Shown piece after piece: positions 16,706 to 24,264 of a stretch of DNA of 64,000 bases. The position numbers and the translations under genes are program-made. Positions within the stretch are counted from its first letter, which is position 1, and every line of letters starts with the position of its first letter. Origin of the DNA: AV80 sp035536995 (GTDB lineage: Bacteria; Verrucomicrobiota; Verrucomicrobiia; Chthoniobacterales; UBA10450). The notes below the pieces were generated by a model. That model saw nothing but the letters and a program-made list of their open reading frames with translations. It did no database searches and was not told the DNA's origin. The stretch lies in contig DATLNB010000059.1 of the NCBI GenBank assembly GCA_035536995.1, positions 25,870 to 89,869 on the forward strand, written 5' to 3'.

Positions 16706-18598
16706 ATGCCCGCACCTAAACCCAGAATCGCCGCGACCGATGCTCTCGTCGGTCTCTGGACGGTGGCGCTCACGGCGTTCGTTATTGCCGCGCTTTATTT
16801 CGGACGCGACCTGCTTATTCCGCTCGCGCTCTCGGCTTTGCTCACCTTTCTGTTGTCGCCGCTGGTGACACGGCTGGAGCGCTGGCTTGGCCGCATTGTC
16901 GCGATCCTCCTGGCGGTCATACTTATTTTTTCGGCGCTGGGCGGCGCCGGGTATGTCCTCACCCGGCAACTGGTCGATCTCGCGACAAAGTTGCCCGAAT
17001 ACAAGGGCAACATCACCGAGAAGCTCCATGCGTTCCGCACTCCCAAAGGCGGGACGTTTACGAAACTCTCCCAGACGGTCGATGAATTGAAACAGGAGCT
17101 GCCGGGCGGCTCGGCGCCAGAGACTCCCATCATCACGAAGGAGGCGGGCAAGCCCGAGACCGCCGTCGTCTCGCCGCCGAACCCGGTGCCAGCCACAGTC
17201 GCCGTCAAAATGGTCGAGACCTCGAAAGGTAATCCGTTCGAGCTTGTCCAAACGATCATCACGCCGTTGCTCGGACCGCTCGGCGTCGCGGCGCTGGTCC
17301 TGGTCCTCGTCGTCTGCATGCTTTTTCAACGCGAAGATTTGCGCAACCGCCTGATCCGCCTCGTAGGCCAGGGCCGGATCGGCGCCACCACTCGCGCGCT
17401 GGACGATGCTTCCGATCGCGTCTCGCGCTACCTGCGCATGCAGTTGTTCGTCAACATCACTTACGGCGTTTCCATCTGGATCGGGCTCTACTTCATCGGT
17501 GTCCCGAACGCCGCGCTTTGGGGCGGGCTCAGCATTATCCTACGCTTCATTCCCTATATCGGCCCGTGGGTCGCGACCATTCTTCCGACGATGCTCGCGC
17601 TCGCGATCTCGCCCGGGTGGATGATGCCGGTCCTGACCGTCGCCCTCTTTGGCGGGGTCGAGCTGATCCTGAACAACGTGGTAGAGCCGCTCCTCTACGG
17701 GAAACACACTGGGGTCTCTTCCATGGCTCTCATCGTGGCCGCCGTGTTCTGGACCTGGCTCTGGGGCCCGCTTGGTCTGGTCCTCGCCACTCCGCTTACC
17801 GTCTGCCTCGTCGTCATGGGCCGGCACATCCCGCGCCTTTCGTTTCTTGGCGTGCTCCTCAGCGATGAGGAACCGCTCACACCGGCCGAGGATTGTTATC
17901 ACCGTCTCCTTACTGTCGGCGAGCAGGACGAGACCGAGCTGGTTGACGATTACCTGAAAGAGAACTCGCTCGCTGCTCTCTACGACTCCGTGCTTGTCCC
18001 GGTGATCAGCTCCGCCGAAACCGATGCGCGCGACGGCCGCCTTGACCCTGAGCAACTGGCCGACGTCCGCGAAAGTCTCCGCGTGATCCTCGACGATCTC
18101 GCCATGCGCCCGGCCGTGTCAGAACAGATCAAGGAAGAACAGATCGAAGCCGCCCACCGTCCCAACCCAACGCCCCCGCCAGCCTGCCGCGTTTATTGCG
18201 TGCCGGCCCGGGCCGAGCGCGATGAGTTCGCCGGCGCGATGCTCACGCAATTACTCCGCGAACAAAGCTTCTACGCAAAGAACGCCTCCGCCACCGTCCC
18301 CGCCGCCGAGCTCCTCGAGAACCTCGACGCGAATCGCTCCGACGTCGCCTGCATCTCCGTCGTCGCGCCCTCCACCGTGATTCACGCCCGCTTTCTCTGC
18401 ACCAAACTCCGCGCCCGTTTCCCCGCGTTGAAAATCATCGTTGGTCTCTGGGGCGCCACCGAACGCGTCGCCGAAGCCACCAAACGCCTCCACGATTCCG
18501 GTGCCGACGAAACCGTCACCTCCCTCGCCGCGGCCCTGCAGGAGATCACCGCGCTCTCCACCGCCCGCGAACAGCTCGTATCCGTGAGCGTCGCTTAG
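16706..18598 (+). CDS. AI-2E family transporter with a C-terminal B12-binding-like domain
   Basis: A multi-pass permease of the AI-2E/PerM family. The N-terminal helices are at about residues 12-95. The family core is LGVAALVLVLVVCMLFQRED and IILRFIPYIGPWVATILPT, followed by GVELILNNVVEPLLYGKHTG. It is unusually long (630 residues against about 350-400). A linker with PNPTPPPACRVYCVPARAER leads into a Rossmann-like tail resembling MerR/B12-binding domains (RSDVACISVVAP, ALKIIVGLWGA). That tail lacks the DxHxxG motif, so cobalamin binding is unlikely. ATG 16706 is favoured; ATG 16676 is possible. AI-2E transport is a family label, and members also export small molecules or antiport sodium. Confidence 0.82.
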   Translation: MPAPKPRIAATDALVGLWTVALTAFVIAALYFGRDLLIPLALSALLTFLLSPLVTRLERWLGRIVAILLAVILIFSALGGAGYVLTRQLVDLATKLPEYKGNITEKLHAFRTPKGGTFTKLSQTVDELKQELPGGSAPETPIITKEAGKPETAVVSPPNPVPATVAVKMVETSKGNPFELVQTIITPLLGPLGVAALVLVLVVCMLFQREDLRNRLIRLVGQGRIGATTRALDDASDRVSRYLRMQLFVNITYGVSIWIGLYFIGVPNAALWGGLSIILRFIPYIGPWVATILPTMLALAISPGWMMPVLTVALFGGVELILNNVVEPLLYGKHTGVSSMALIVAAVFWTWLWGPLGLVLATPLTVCLVVMGRHIPRLSFLGVLLSDEEPLTPAEDCYHRLLTVGEQDETELVDDYLKENSLAALYDSVLVPVISSAETDARDGRLDPEQLADVRESLRVILDDLAMRPAVSEQIKEEQIEAAHRPNPTPPPACRVYCVPARAERDEFAGAMLTQLLREQSFYAKNASATVPAAELLENLDANRSDVACISVVAPSTVIHARFLCTKLRARFPALKIIVGLWGATERVAEATKRLHDSGADETVTSLAAALQEITALSTAREQLVSVSVA

Positions 18599-18600
18599 TC

Positions 18601-18757
18601 GGTGTAGCGGCGGGTGTCTCACCCGCACGGGCCCAATCCTGAAATCGCCAGACGCTGTAGCCGCGGCGCTCAGTCGCCGCGTTTAGTCTTCCGTTACCAC
18701 AGTTTTTCCGTCAACGTTCCGAGGGCGCGCCCTGTAGCCGCGTCCCTGCGGGACGGG
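18601..18757. repeat. Cluster of family A and B palindromic repeats
   Basis: GTGTAGCGGCGGGTGTCTCA then CCCGCACGG at 18601-18630. GCTGTAGCCGCGGCGCTCAG then TCGCCGCG lies at about 18653-18680. A shorter TGTAGCCGCGTCCCTGCGGG lies near 18732. The rest of the 18599-19113 spacer has one strong hairpin (18833-18854) and no convincing gene. Confidence 0.85.
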
Positions 18758-18832
18758 TACCCCGGGGGTCGTCCATGACGAATGCGATTGGCTGGGCAGC
18801 CCTCATGTCGCCAGGAATCTGGCAAAACGAAA

Positions 18833-18854
18833 GCGGGACCATTTCTGGTCCCGC
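18833..18854. terminator. Perfect 9-bp hairpin, terminator-like
   Basis: GCGGGACCA-TTTC-TGGTCCCGC is a perfect 9-bp stem with a 4-base loop. On the minus strand it is followed by TTTCGTTTTGCC, a T-rich tail suited to an intrinsic terminator for leftward transcription. No convincing leftward gene lies just upstream, so its client is unknown. Confidence 0.5.
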
Positions 18855-19113
18855 AATCTGAAGCTAACGAAAAAATTTAGTGTGTGTGTTAAGTGTCTTC
18901 GAGCTTCGATCCCTGCTTAAGCAGCCTCGGTGCCACGTCGATTCAAGGAAGTCCGCAGCGATGGCGCTCTTTTAACGCGCGTCGGTGTAGCGGCGGTTTC
19001 TCACGCGCAGGCTCAGCTTCCAACTCCAGCCACGCGCTCTGCCGCCCTCGCGACCGTCCTTAGGACGTCACTACATTCACCGCCTGCGCCCCCCAGGACG
19101 TGCCTTCTCCGGT

Positions 19114-19536
19114 CTCGAATGCTTTAAACATTCGAGTATTCCCGAACCGGGCGAGGGGGACAGGCTCAGTTTCGCAATTTCGCGAGGAGGCGCGTCCGCC
19201 CGCTGGGCAACGTCCTGGGCCTGACTTTGCGTGGGCCGCTGCTTTCCGCACGATCTCCGTCAGTGCCGCAAACAGCGGATGCCGCGGATTAGCGCGATAA
19301 AAGCGGTGATACCCACGTGCGGCTTACGATCAGATGCCGCCTTCAGCTTCGCCAGCTCCTCCTGAATCGTTCTCAGGGCGAGGAAACTCAATCGCGCCAG
19401 CTCTCGCGTATAAAGCTCCTGGCCGCGATTCATAAACAACAACCGCAACACTTCCGCCCTGACCGCGGGGAACAAGCCATGGAGCAGTGTCTGGTTGATG
19501 GGGGGCCACAAAATCTGAATGTTTAAAGCATTCAAG
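19114..19536. mobile_element. Winged-helix cassette, copy 1 (decayed)
   Basis: A 423-bp unit bounded by near-palindromes. CTCGAATG-N7-CATTCGAG lies at 19114-19136, and CTGAATG-TTTAAA-GCATTCAAG at 19515-19536. It contains the frameshifted winged-helix gene. The size matches the two intact copies to within a base (424 and 423 bp). Confidence 0.65.
19137..19535 (-). pseudogene. Frameshifted winged-helix regulator gene (copy 1)
   Basis: Reading leftward, NQTLLHGLFPAVRAEVLRLL continues through YTRELARLSFLALRTIQEEL, matching the N-terminal two thirds of copies 2 and 3. About 4 bases are missing over the stretch equivalent to NLIVSRSNGY. The C-terminus (RFYRANPRHPLFAALTEIVR, then KAAAHAKSGP) resumes in another frame down to about 19150. 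The start ATG of copies 2 and 3 has become ATC. No product is expected. The unusual GGRASSRN end still resembles the RRAASR tail of the other copies. Confidence 0.75.
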
Positions 19537-19827
19537 TCCAGTTAGGGCTGCCAACATCCTGTTGCGACCGACCGGTGCGGCTGCCGACGAACGCCCATTG
19601 GTGTCCGTGATCACGAACACCCGTCAGCTTCACGCACAGCAGCTTCTTCCCCGATCCCCGGGGCCGTGCATGACTTCAACTGCCCCGCCGGCGCCGCCAT
19701 TTCACCGCACCACTGATTGACGAGATTCACAGACTGACCCGACGGTGCTTTTCGGGACGAGCAATCGCCGGTCGAGAGTTGCCTCGAATACGGCAGGGCC
19801 GTAACCTTGTAACGGCGGAGGTCACGC
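19537..19827. other. Spacer without a recognised gene
   Basis: About 290 bases between the decayed cassette and the next gene. Short leftward frames exist but show no family resemblance. Its right end carries GGCGGAGGTCACGC, which gives the following gene a good ribosome-binding site. Confidence 0.5.
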
Positions 19828-20376
19828 ATGGGCCGCATAATCTGTTTCGCGCTTTTCGGTCTGCTCGTTTCGAGCGAAGCGGCCTTTTCGCAAGGGCGGC
19901 ATTGGATTCAACCACACCGAAGAATGCACGTCATCGGACCGCGGTATCGATGGCATCCGGGCATCTTTCCTCAATACCACCACTTCTCTCCATCCTACTA
20001 CTTCGATCCATTTCGCTTTTTCGTTCAGGATTTCACCACGCCATATACGGCGGCCTCCCAGTCAATCGTCCCCTTCTCGCCAACCTACTTTTTCCTTCCC
20101 AGCGAGTCGCCCAGCCGCCCGCACCTGATCTTCAAGGACGGCACGACGTATACGGTGGCGGACTACTGGCGCGTCGACGGTCAGCTCCATTTTATTACAA
20201 GCGAAGAAGGCGGAACCAAGTCCGTGCCGCACACGGTGCCGTTCGGGGATCTCGATGTGCAACGGACAACTGCCGCAAACACGGCCAAAGGATTTCGGTT
20301 CGTGCTGAGAGATGAACCGATCGAGCAATGGCTGCACGTGCCCCGCGCAAGCCGGCGCGAAAAACTGAAAGGCTGA
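19828..20376 (+). CDS. Secreted protein of unknown function
   Basis: A 182-residue protein preceded by a strong GGAGG six bases before ATG 19828. A signal peptide (MGRIICFALFGLLVSSEAAF) is cleaved near SEAAFSQG. A His/Tyr/Phe-rich region follows (HRRMHVIGPRYRWHPG, then FPQYHHFSPSYYFDPFRFF). A compact beta domain at about 95-170 reads LIFKDGTTYTVADYWRVDGQ and ends in FRFVLRDEP. The latter resembles small 'response to dryness' or VIT-like beta proteins only loosely. No catalytic motif is seen. The aromatic N-terminal half suggests a wall- or membrane-associated role, which is inference. Confidence 0.6.
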   Translation: MGRIICFALFGLLVSSEAAFSQGRHWIQPHRRMHVIGPRYRWHPGIFPQYHHFSPSYYFDPFRFFVQDFTTPYTAASQSIVPFSPTYFFLPSESPSRPHLIFKDGTTYTVADYWRVDGQLHFITSEEGGTKSVPHTVPFGDLDVQRTTAANTAKGFRFVLRDEPIEQWLHVPRASRREKLKG

Positions 20377-20436
20377 AAAACTGAAACGCTGAAACGCTGA
20401 AAATCAGAGCGACGCTGTAGCCGCGGCGCCGCGTCC
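20366..20436. repeat. CTGAAACG direct repeats and a family B unit
   Basis: Short direct repeats GGCTGAAAAACTGAAACGCT and GAAACGCTGAAAATC overlap the 3' end of the secreted-protein gene. They are followed by GACGCTGTAGCCGCGGCG, a family B unit. Confidence 0.65.
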
Positions 20437-20570
20437 GGGAAAGTGGCCTGACATGTGACGCGCAAAAACCTGCAGCCGCGCCGCTGTGCCGGCGCGTCAG
20501 AGTCAGCCGCCTCCGCGTCGCCTTTCAGCGTTTCCTTGCCACACGTCACTGACTTCGTCGAGATTCGCCC

Positions 20571-21134
20571 GTGAACGTTTATCTCCGCGATGTCGAGGCC
20601 AGCGACCTCGCGTTGTTCTTCGAACATCAACGCGACCCCATCGCCGTCGAGATGGTCATGTTCCGTTCCCGCGACAAGGCCGAGTTCGCCCAGCACTGGG
20701 CGAAACTCCTCGCCGACCACTCCTGCCTGAAAAAGACGATTATTGTAGCGTCCGCTGTCTCAGCCGAAAATGATGTATCGCCCGCTGCCCCAGCCGAAAA
20801 CGATGTAGCGTCGGCTGTCTCAGCCGAAAATGGTGTAGGGTCGGCTGTCTCAGCCGAAGATCAGGTCGTCGGGCACATCGGCAGCTGGACTTCCGAAGGC
20901 AAACGCGAGATCGGCTATTGGCTCGACCGCGCCTTTTGGGGCCGCGGCATCGCCACTAAGGCGATTTCTGATTTCCTTCTTTTGGAACCGACTCGTCCGC
21001 TCTACGCCAGCGTCGCCAAACACAACGCCGCCTCCGTCCGCGTCCTGCAAAAATGCAGGTTTGTTATTGATGGCGCATCGTCCGAAGACGATGGCGCCAC
21101 GCACATCCTTCTGAAGCTCGCCGCCCAAATGTAG
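20571..21134 (+). CDS. GNAT N-acetyltransferase (RimJ/RimL-like) with an in-frame repeat insertion
   Basis: The 187-residue protein has a RimJ/RimL-type GNAT fold. The N-terminus from GTG 20571 reads NVYLRDVEASDLALFFEHQR. The acetyl-CoA loop is FWGRGIATKAISDFLL near residue 125, then LYASVAKHNAASVRVLQKCR. Residues about 59-98 are four tandem ten-residue units of the type VASAVSAEND, encoded by a 30-bp repeat, placed where the family has a short loop before the central beta strand (VVGHIGSW). The fold could tolerate this loop. The TAG stop lies within ATGTAGCCC, adjoining repeat DNA. The 3' two thirds are duplicated downstream as fragments. Confidence 0.8.
   Translation: MNVYLRDVEASDLALFFEHQRDPIAVEMVMFRSRDKAEFAQHWAKLLADHSCLKKTIIVASAVSAENDVSPAAPAENDVASAVSAENGVGSAVSAEDQVVGHIGSWTSEGKREIGYWLDRAFWGRGIATKAISDFLLLEPTRPLYASVAKHNAASVRVLQKCRFVIDGASSEDDGATHILLKLAAQM
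20744..20863 (+). repeat. Four tandem 30-bp repeats inside a GNAT gene
   Basis: TGTAGCG begins at 20744, 20774, 20804 and 20834, a strict 30-base period. Each unit has the hairpin TCGGCTGTCTCAGCCGA, and the TGTAG start resembles family A and B repeats. The unit keeps reading frame because it is a multiple of three. Confidence 0.88.
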
Positions 21135-21154
21135 CCCGGCCCCTGGGACGCGTT

Positions 21155-21229
21155 CTGTAGCGGCGGGTGTCCTCACCCGCACAAGGCAGATCGCCGTGTT
21201 CTATAGCGGCGGGTGTCCTCACCCGCAGA
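21155..21229. repeat. Two family A repeats
   Basis: CTGTAGCGGCGGGTGTCCTC-ACCCGC and CTATAGCGGCGGGTGTCCTC-ACCCGC lie just downstream of the GNAT gene. The same pair recurs after the first duplicated GNAT fragment. Confidence 0.9.
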
Positions 21230-21280
21230 GGGTTGATGGGGCGCTCCGGTTGGGCGAAACCATCTGCCGCGTTCTCACGA

Positions 21281-21704
21281 TTCGAATGCTTTAAGCAGTC
21301 GAGTCAGTGCCGAATCAGCGAGCCGGAAAGCGGGTGCGCGGCCTTCTTCCGCGAAGCCGCTCGGCGGCTGGGTAACATTCGCGGCTTGGACTTGGGATGC
21401 GCCGAACCTTTGCGCACAAGTGCGACGAGAGTGCGGGCCAGCGGGTGTCCCGGATTCGCGCGATAAAATCGTTGATAACCGTTGCTCCGGCTTACGATCA
21501 GATTCGCCGCTTCGAGCTTCGCGATCTCGTCCTGCACCGTCCTGAGAGCGAGGAAGCTCAACCGCGCCAGCTCGCGCGTGTAAAGTTCCTGGCGCACGTT
21601 CGTAAACAAGAGGCGCAGCACCTCGGCCCGCACGACCGGGAACAACCCGTGCAACAGGGTCTCTTTCATGCCGTTTCATACTCGAATGCTTTAAGCAGTC
21701 AAGT
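21281..21704. mobile_element. Winged-helix cassette, copy 2 (intact)
   Basis: A 424-bp unit. TTCGAATGCTTTAAGCAGTC-GAG (21281-21303) and CTCGAATGCTTTAAGCAGTC-AAG (21682-21704) enclose the winged-helix gene almost exactly. The left site begins one base after the stop codon and the right site 12 bases before the start. The sites are direct repeats of a quasi-palindrome. Confidence 0.7.
21304..21669 (-). CDS. Winged-helix DNA-binding regulator (cassette copy 2)
   Basis: A 121-residue protein. The N-terminal 85 residues are a winged helix of the type found in ArsR-like regulators, often fused or linked to Pol-beta nucleotidyltransferases. TLLHGLFPVVRAEVLRLLF leads to YTRELARLSFLALRTVQDEI as the HTH and NLIVSRSNGYQRFYRANPGH as the wing. 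The C-terminal tail (KGSAHPKSKPRMLPSRRAAS) is basic and disordered-looking. No nucleotidyltransferase domain follows. The palindrome 12 bases upstream of the start codon is well placed to be the protein's own operator. That is inference. Confidence 0.7.
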   Translation of the reverse strand: MKETLLHGLFPVVRAEVLRLLFTNVRQELYTRELARLSFLALRTVQDEIAKLEAANLIVSRSNGYQRFYRANPGHPLARTLVALVRKGSAHPKSKPRMLPSRRAASRKKAAHPLSGSLIRH

Positions 21705-21769
21705 TCACTTCGGCCTTTGGATTGTTAGAAAGCCTGTCCGGATGCCGGGCTCGTTTAGAGCCCTGGTCC

Positions 21770-22036
21770 GAAGGGAACCGCGAGATCGGCTACTGGCTCG
21801 ACCGCGCCTTCTGGGGCCGCGGCATCGCCACCGAAGCGATCTCCGCCTTCCTTCTTCTGGAACAGACCCGTCCTCTCTACGCCAGCGTCGCCAAACACAA
21901 CGCCGCCTCCATCCGCGTCTTGCAAAAATGCGGGTTTATTATTGATGAGACATCGTCCGAAAACGATGGCCCCACGCACATCCTTCTGAAGCTCGCCGCC
22001 CACCTGCAGCCCCGTCCCCTGGGACGCGTTCTGTAG
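21770..22036 (+). pseudogene. 5'-truncated duplicate of the GNAT gene (fragment 1)
   Basis: From EGNREIGYWLDRAFWGRGIA onward it is nearly identical to the C-terminal half of the intact GNAT gene at 20571, ending LLKLAAHLQ and then a read-through tail. The N-terminal beta strands are absent. The TAG stop at 22034-22036 is supplied by the TGTAGC start of the following family A repeat. A short protein could be made from ATG 21722, but half of the fold is missing. Confidence 0.8.
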
Positions 22037-22105
22037 CGGCGGGTGTCCTCACCCGTAGAGGGTGGATCGGCGCCTTATGTAACGGCGGGTGTCCTCACCC
22101 GCAGA
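22031..22105. repeat. Two family A repeats (duplicated block)
   Basis: CTGTAGCGGCGGGTGTCCTC-ACCCG and TGTAACGGCGGGTGTCCTC-ACCCGC repeat the arrangement found after the intact GNAT gene. The whole GNAT 3' end, repeat pair and cassette block was therefore copied. Confidence 0.88.
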
Positions 22106-22155
22106 GGGTGGACGGTCCGCTCCGGCCGAGCGAAACCATCTGCCGCGTCTCACGA

Positions 22156-22578
22156 TTCGAATGCTTTAAGCAGTCGAGTCAGTGTCGAATCAGCGAGCCG
22201 GAAGCTGGTGCGCGCGCTTCGTCCGCGAAGCCGCTCGGCGGCTGGGTAACATCCGCGGCTTGGATTTGGGATGCGCCGAACCTTTGCGCACAAGTGCGAC
22301 GAGAGTGCGGGCGAGGGGGTGTCTCGGATTCGCCCGATAGAACCGATGATAACCGTTGCTCCGGCTGAGGATCAGATTTGCTGACTCGAGCTTGGCTATC
22401 TCGTCCTGCACCGTCCTGAGAGCGAGGACGCTCAACCGCGCCAGCTCGCGCGTGTAAAGTTCCTGGCCCACGTTCGTAAACAAGAGGCGCAGCACCTCGG
22501 CCCGCACGACCGGGAACAAGCCGTGCAACAGCGTCTGTTTCATGTCGTCTTGATACCCGAATGCTTTAAGCAGTCAAG
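22156..22578. mobile_element. Winged-helix cassette, copy 3 (intact)
   Basis: A 423-bp unit with TTCGAATGCTTTAAGCAGTC-GAG at 22156-22178 and CCCGAATGCTTTAAGCAGTC-AAG at 22556-22578. The internal gene is closely similar to copy 2. Confidence 0.7.
22190..22543 (-). CDS. Winged-helix DNA-binding regulator (cassette copy 3)
   Basis: A 117-residue near-copy of the cassette 2 protein. It starts KQTLLHGLFPVVRAEVLRLL and has the same HTH (YTRELARLSVLALRTVQDEI) and wing (LILSRSNGYHRFYRANPRHP). Differences are scattered, conservative and frame-preserving, so the gene has probably stayed functional since duplication. It ends earlier than copy 2, in KRAHQLPAR. No partner gene lies inside the cassette. 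Confidence 0.7.
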   Translation of the reverse strand: MKQTLLHGLFPVVRAEVLRLLFTNVGQELYTRELARLSVLALRTVQDEIAKLESANLILSRSNGYHRFYRANPRHPLARTLVALVRKGSAHPKSKPRMLPSRRAASRTKRAHQLPAR

Positions 22579-22800
22579 ATCGGGTCGGGCGGGATTTTCT
22601 GGAAACCGGGAGGAATTCGTTTTGAGCGAAGACCCATACCGGCGCCGCGGCTCCGCGGCGTGGGGAAGCACAACCTCGGCTCGACCCGCGTCCTGCAAAG
22701 AATGCTGTGGCCCCGCCGCTGGGCAAAGCGATGCAAACGAGTTGATCTCCACCACGGGCCGATATGGCGACGGGAAGCCAATTGTCGGTGCCGCTAAGTA
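22579..22800. other. Unique spacer enclosed by cassette palindromes
   Basis: About 222 bases lie between the palindrome at 22556-22578 and a seventh site (CTTGAATGAGTTAAGCATTC-GAG, 22801-22823). No gene is seen. It contains the GC-rich palindrome GCGCCGCGGCTCCGCGGCGT. It may be the scar of another cassette or the original flank. Confidence 0.5.
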
Positions 22801-22863
22801 CTTGAATGAGTTAAGCATTCGAGATCACTTTAGCGATTGCTTGGTTTTGGCCTGCCGACGCCG

Positions 22864-23046
22864 GGCCGCGGCATCGCCACCGAAGCGATCTCCGCCTTCC
22901 TTCTTTTGGAACAAACCCGTCCGCTCTACGCCAGCGTGGCGAAGCACAACGCAGCCTCGATCCGCGTCCTCCAAAAATGCGGGTTTATGCACTTCGAAGA
23001 CGATAGCGCCACGCACATCCTTCTGAAGCTCGACGCAAAACCGTAG
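22864..23046 (+). pseudogene. 5'-truncated duplicate of the GNAT gene (fragment 2)
   Basis: It begins at GRGIATEAISAFLLLEQTRP and ends FEDDSATHILLKLDAKP, an even shorter remnant than fragment 1. It lies right after the seventh palindrome and marks the last recognisable copy before the AT-richer island. It cannot fold as a GNAT domain. Confidence 0.8.
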
Positions 23047-23211
23047 CTGCCGACTTTGGACCTCCGATTTCAGATCCGCCAACGGACGGATTCGCCGTGG
23101 CGAACTTCCGATCCCGATTCGGCACCGTCATCCTCAGTCAACACATTCGCGTTCGGACGCGATAGTACAGTTTTGTTCCAGAGGATTCAGGATTCGGTTA
23201 AAGTTCCGGTA

Positions 23212-24264
23212 ATGAGTTCGCTTACTCTGACGTTCTTGAATCTTGGAACTCGACCGCGAACAGTTCGGCTCCGACCAGGCGATGCATTGAAGGTTGGTGA
23301 GCCGTCGTGGCACTTTGTAATCTCGGAAGAGATTCACTTGATAGTGCTGCCTGGTCAGATGGTAAGGACAAAGGGGATGGGAAATTGGCGCATTGGTCGT
23401 CCGTTGGGTTCTAGAGAGAGTCGCATCAACGCCGACATCCAAGTTGGGTTCGCTCGCGACTTCGATGAGATCGACTCGCTCAAACAGCAAATCGTTGATT
23501 TTTGCACACAAAGCAGACCGATATTCGACGAGCGTTTCGGCGCTTCCGCTGCCGACGGGGTGCTCGTAATCAAATACACTCCAGCTGAGCGATTGGGCAG
23601 TATTTTACGAGATCAAATGATCTATGCATCAGGAGATAAGGGTTATACTTGGGGAGACGCTGTGCACGTGAGTCCCCTTGATTCCCCCTTCAGTACAATG
23701 ATGTACGGCAGCGTCGGCGTGGTGGGCAAAGCTCGGCCCGTTACGGTCTTCGACGGGACAGATCCCATCGGCGTCACCCTCTATCAGCAATGGATTCGAT
23801 TTCAGCTTCGATATTACGATCTCTTGACTACCACAATGCACTCTGACTACGTCGCCCGCATACTTCGGAATAAATTTCGGACGGATTTTGGAATCGACTG
23901 CGTGTTCTTTCGGCCCGATCAATTCGCACCTAATTATGTCCGCCGAGATCGTGACTATTGGTTTGCATTGTCACATTGGACGGGCACCGGCGCGCATCGC
24001 CGCGTCGGCAAAGGCCCTTCTGCAGTAGTCCAGGAAATTGAGTTTTGCTTGGTGGTTTCCGAGGAGTTTGGTCGTCGAAGTGATTTCTTATACAATCCAT
24101 GGCTTGGAGCTGAGTTGCGCAGCCGAAATAGCGAACCGATAGCAATACAACCGCGCGACACGTCTTTAGCGCCAGCTATTCGGACACGGTATTTGGCCAT
24201 CCGGGCCAACCGAAGCCATGGTTTGCCGCTCGATAAAGTGTACGTGACACACGAAACACCATGA
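23212..24264 (+). CDS. Island protein of unknown function with a possible ADP-ribosyltransferase-like segment
   Basis: A 350-residue protein from ATG 23212 (MSSLTLTFLNLG); the frame is open further upstream to a TTG at 23056. The segment at about residues 117-155 reads IKYTPAERLGSILRDQMIYA then GYTWGDAVHVSPL. It resembles the ART-fold pattern 'Y/H-x-T...sIL..gl...G..wGdaVYv' seen in DarT/PARP-like toxins, followed by an M-M-Y-G. No certain catalytic Glu can be named. The stop overlaps the start of the next gene as ATGA, so the two are translationally coupled. Composition is visibly richer in A/T than the core genes. Toxin activity is a hypothesis only. Confidence 0.6.
   Translation: MSSLTLTFLNLGTRPRTVRLRPGDALKVGEPSWHFVISEEIHLIVLPGQMVRTKGMGNWRIGRPLGSRESRINADIQVGFARDFDEIDSLKQQIVDFCTQSRPIFDERFGASAADGVLVIKYTPAERLGSILRDQMIYASGDKGYTWGDAVHVSPLDSPFSTMMYGSVGVVGKARPVTVFDGTDPIGVTLYQQWIRFQLRYYDLLTTTMHSDYVARILRNKFRTDFGIDCVFFRPDQFAPNYVRRDRDYWFALSHWTGTGAHRRVGKGPSAVVQEIEFCLVVSEEFGRRSDFLYNPWLGAELRSRNSEPIAIQPRDTSLAPAIRTRYLAIRANRSHGLPLDKVYVTHETP

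Noticed and set aside
16577..17329. Upstream extension of the hybrid kinase frame
   Set aside because: It reads antisense to the transporter's membrane domain, is Arg/Glu/Asp-rich and low in complexity, and the PAS domain begins right after ATG 16576.
19611..19838. A 75-codon leftward frame in the spacer before the secreted protein
   Set aside because: It has no ribosome site and no recognisable family, and its composition matches noncoding neighbours.
19114..22823. Integron cassette array with attC-like palindromes
   Set aside because: The palindromes are 23 bp with a TTTAA core and lack the GTTRRRY core sites and bulges of attC. No integrase is nearby, and the cassette content is one repeated gene.
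21770..23046. The GNAT fragments as working short acetyltransferases
   Set aside because: They lack the N-terminal beta strands of the fold and begin at duplication junctions. The last also lacks part of the acetyl-CoA loop region.
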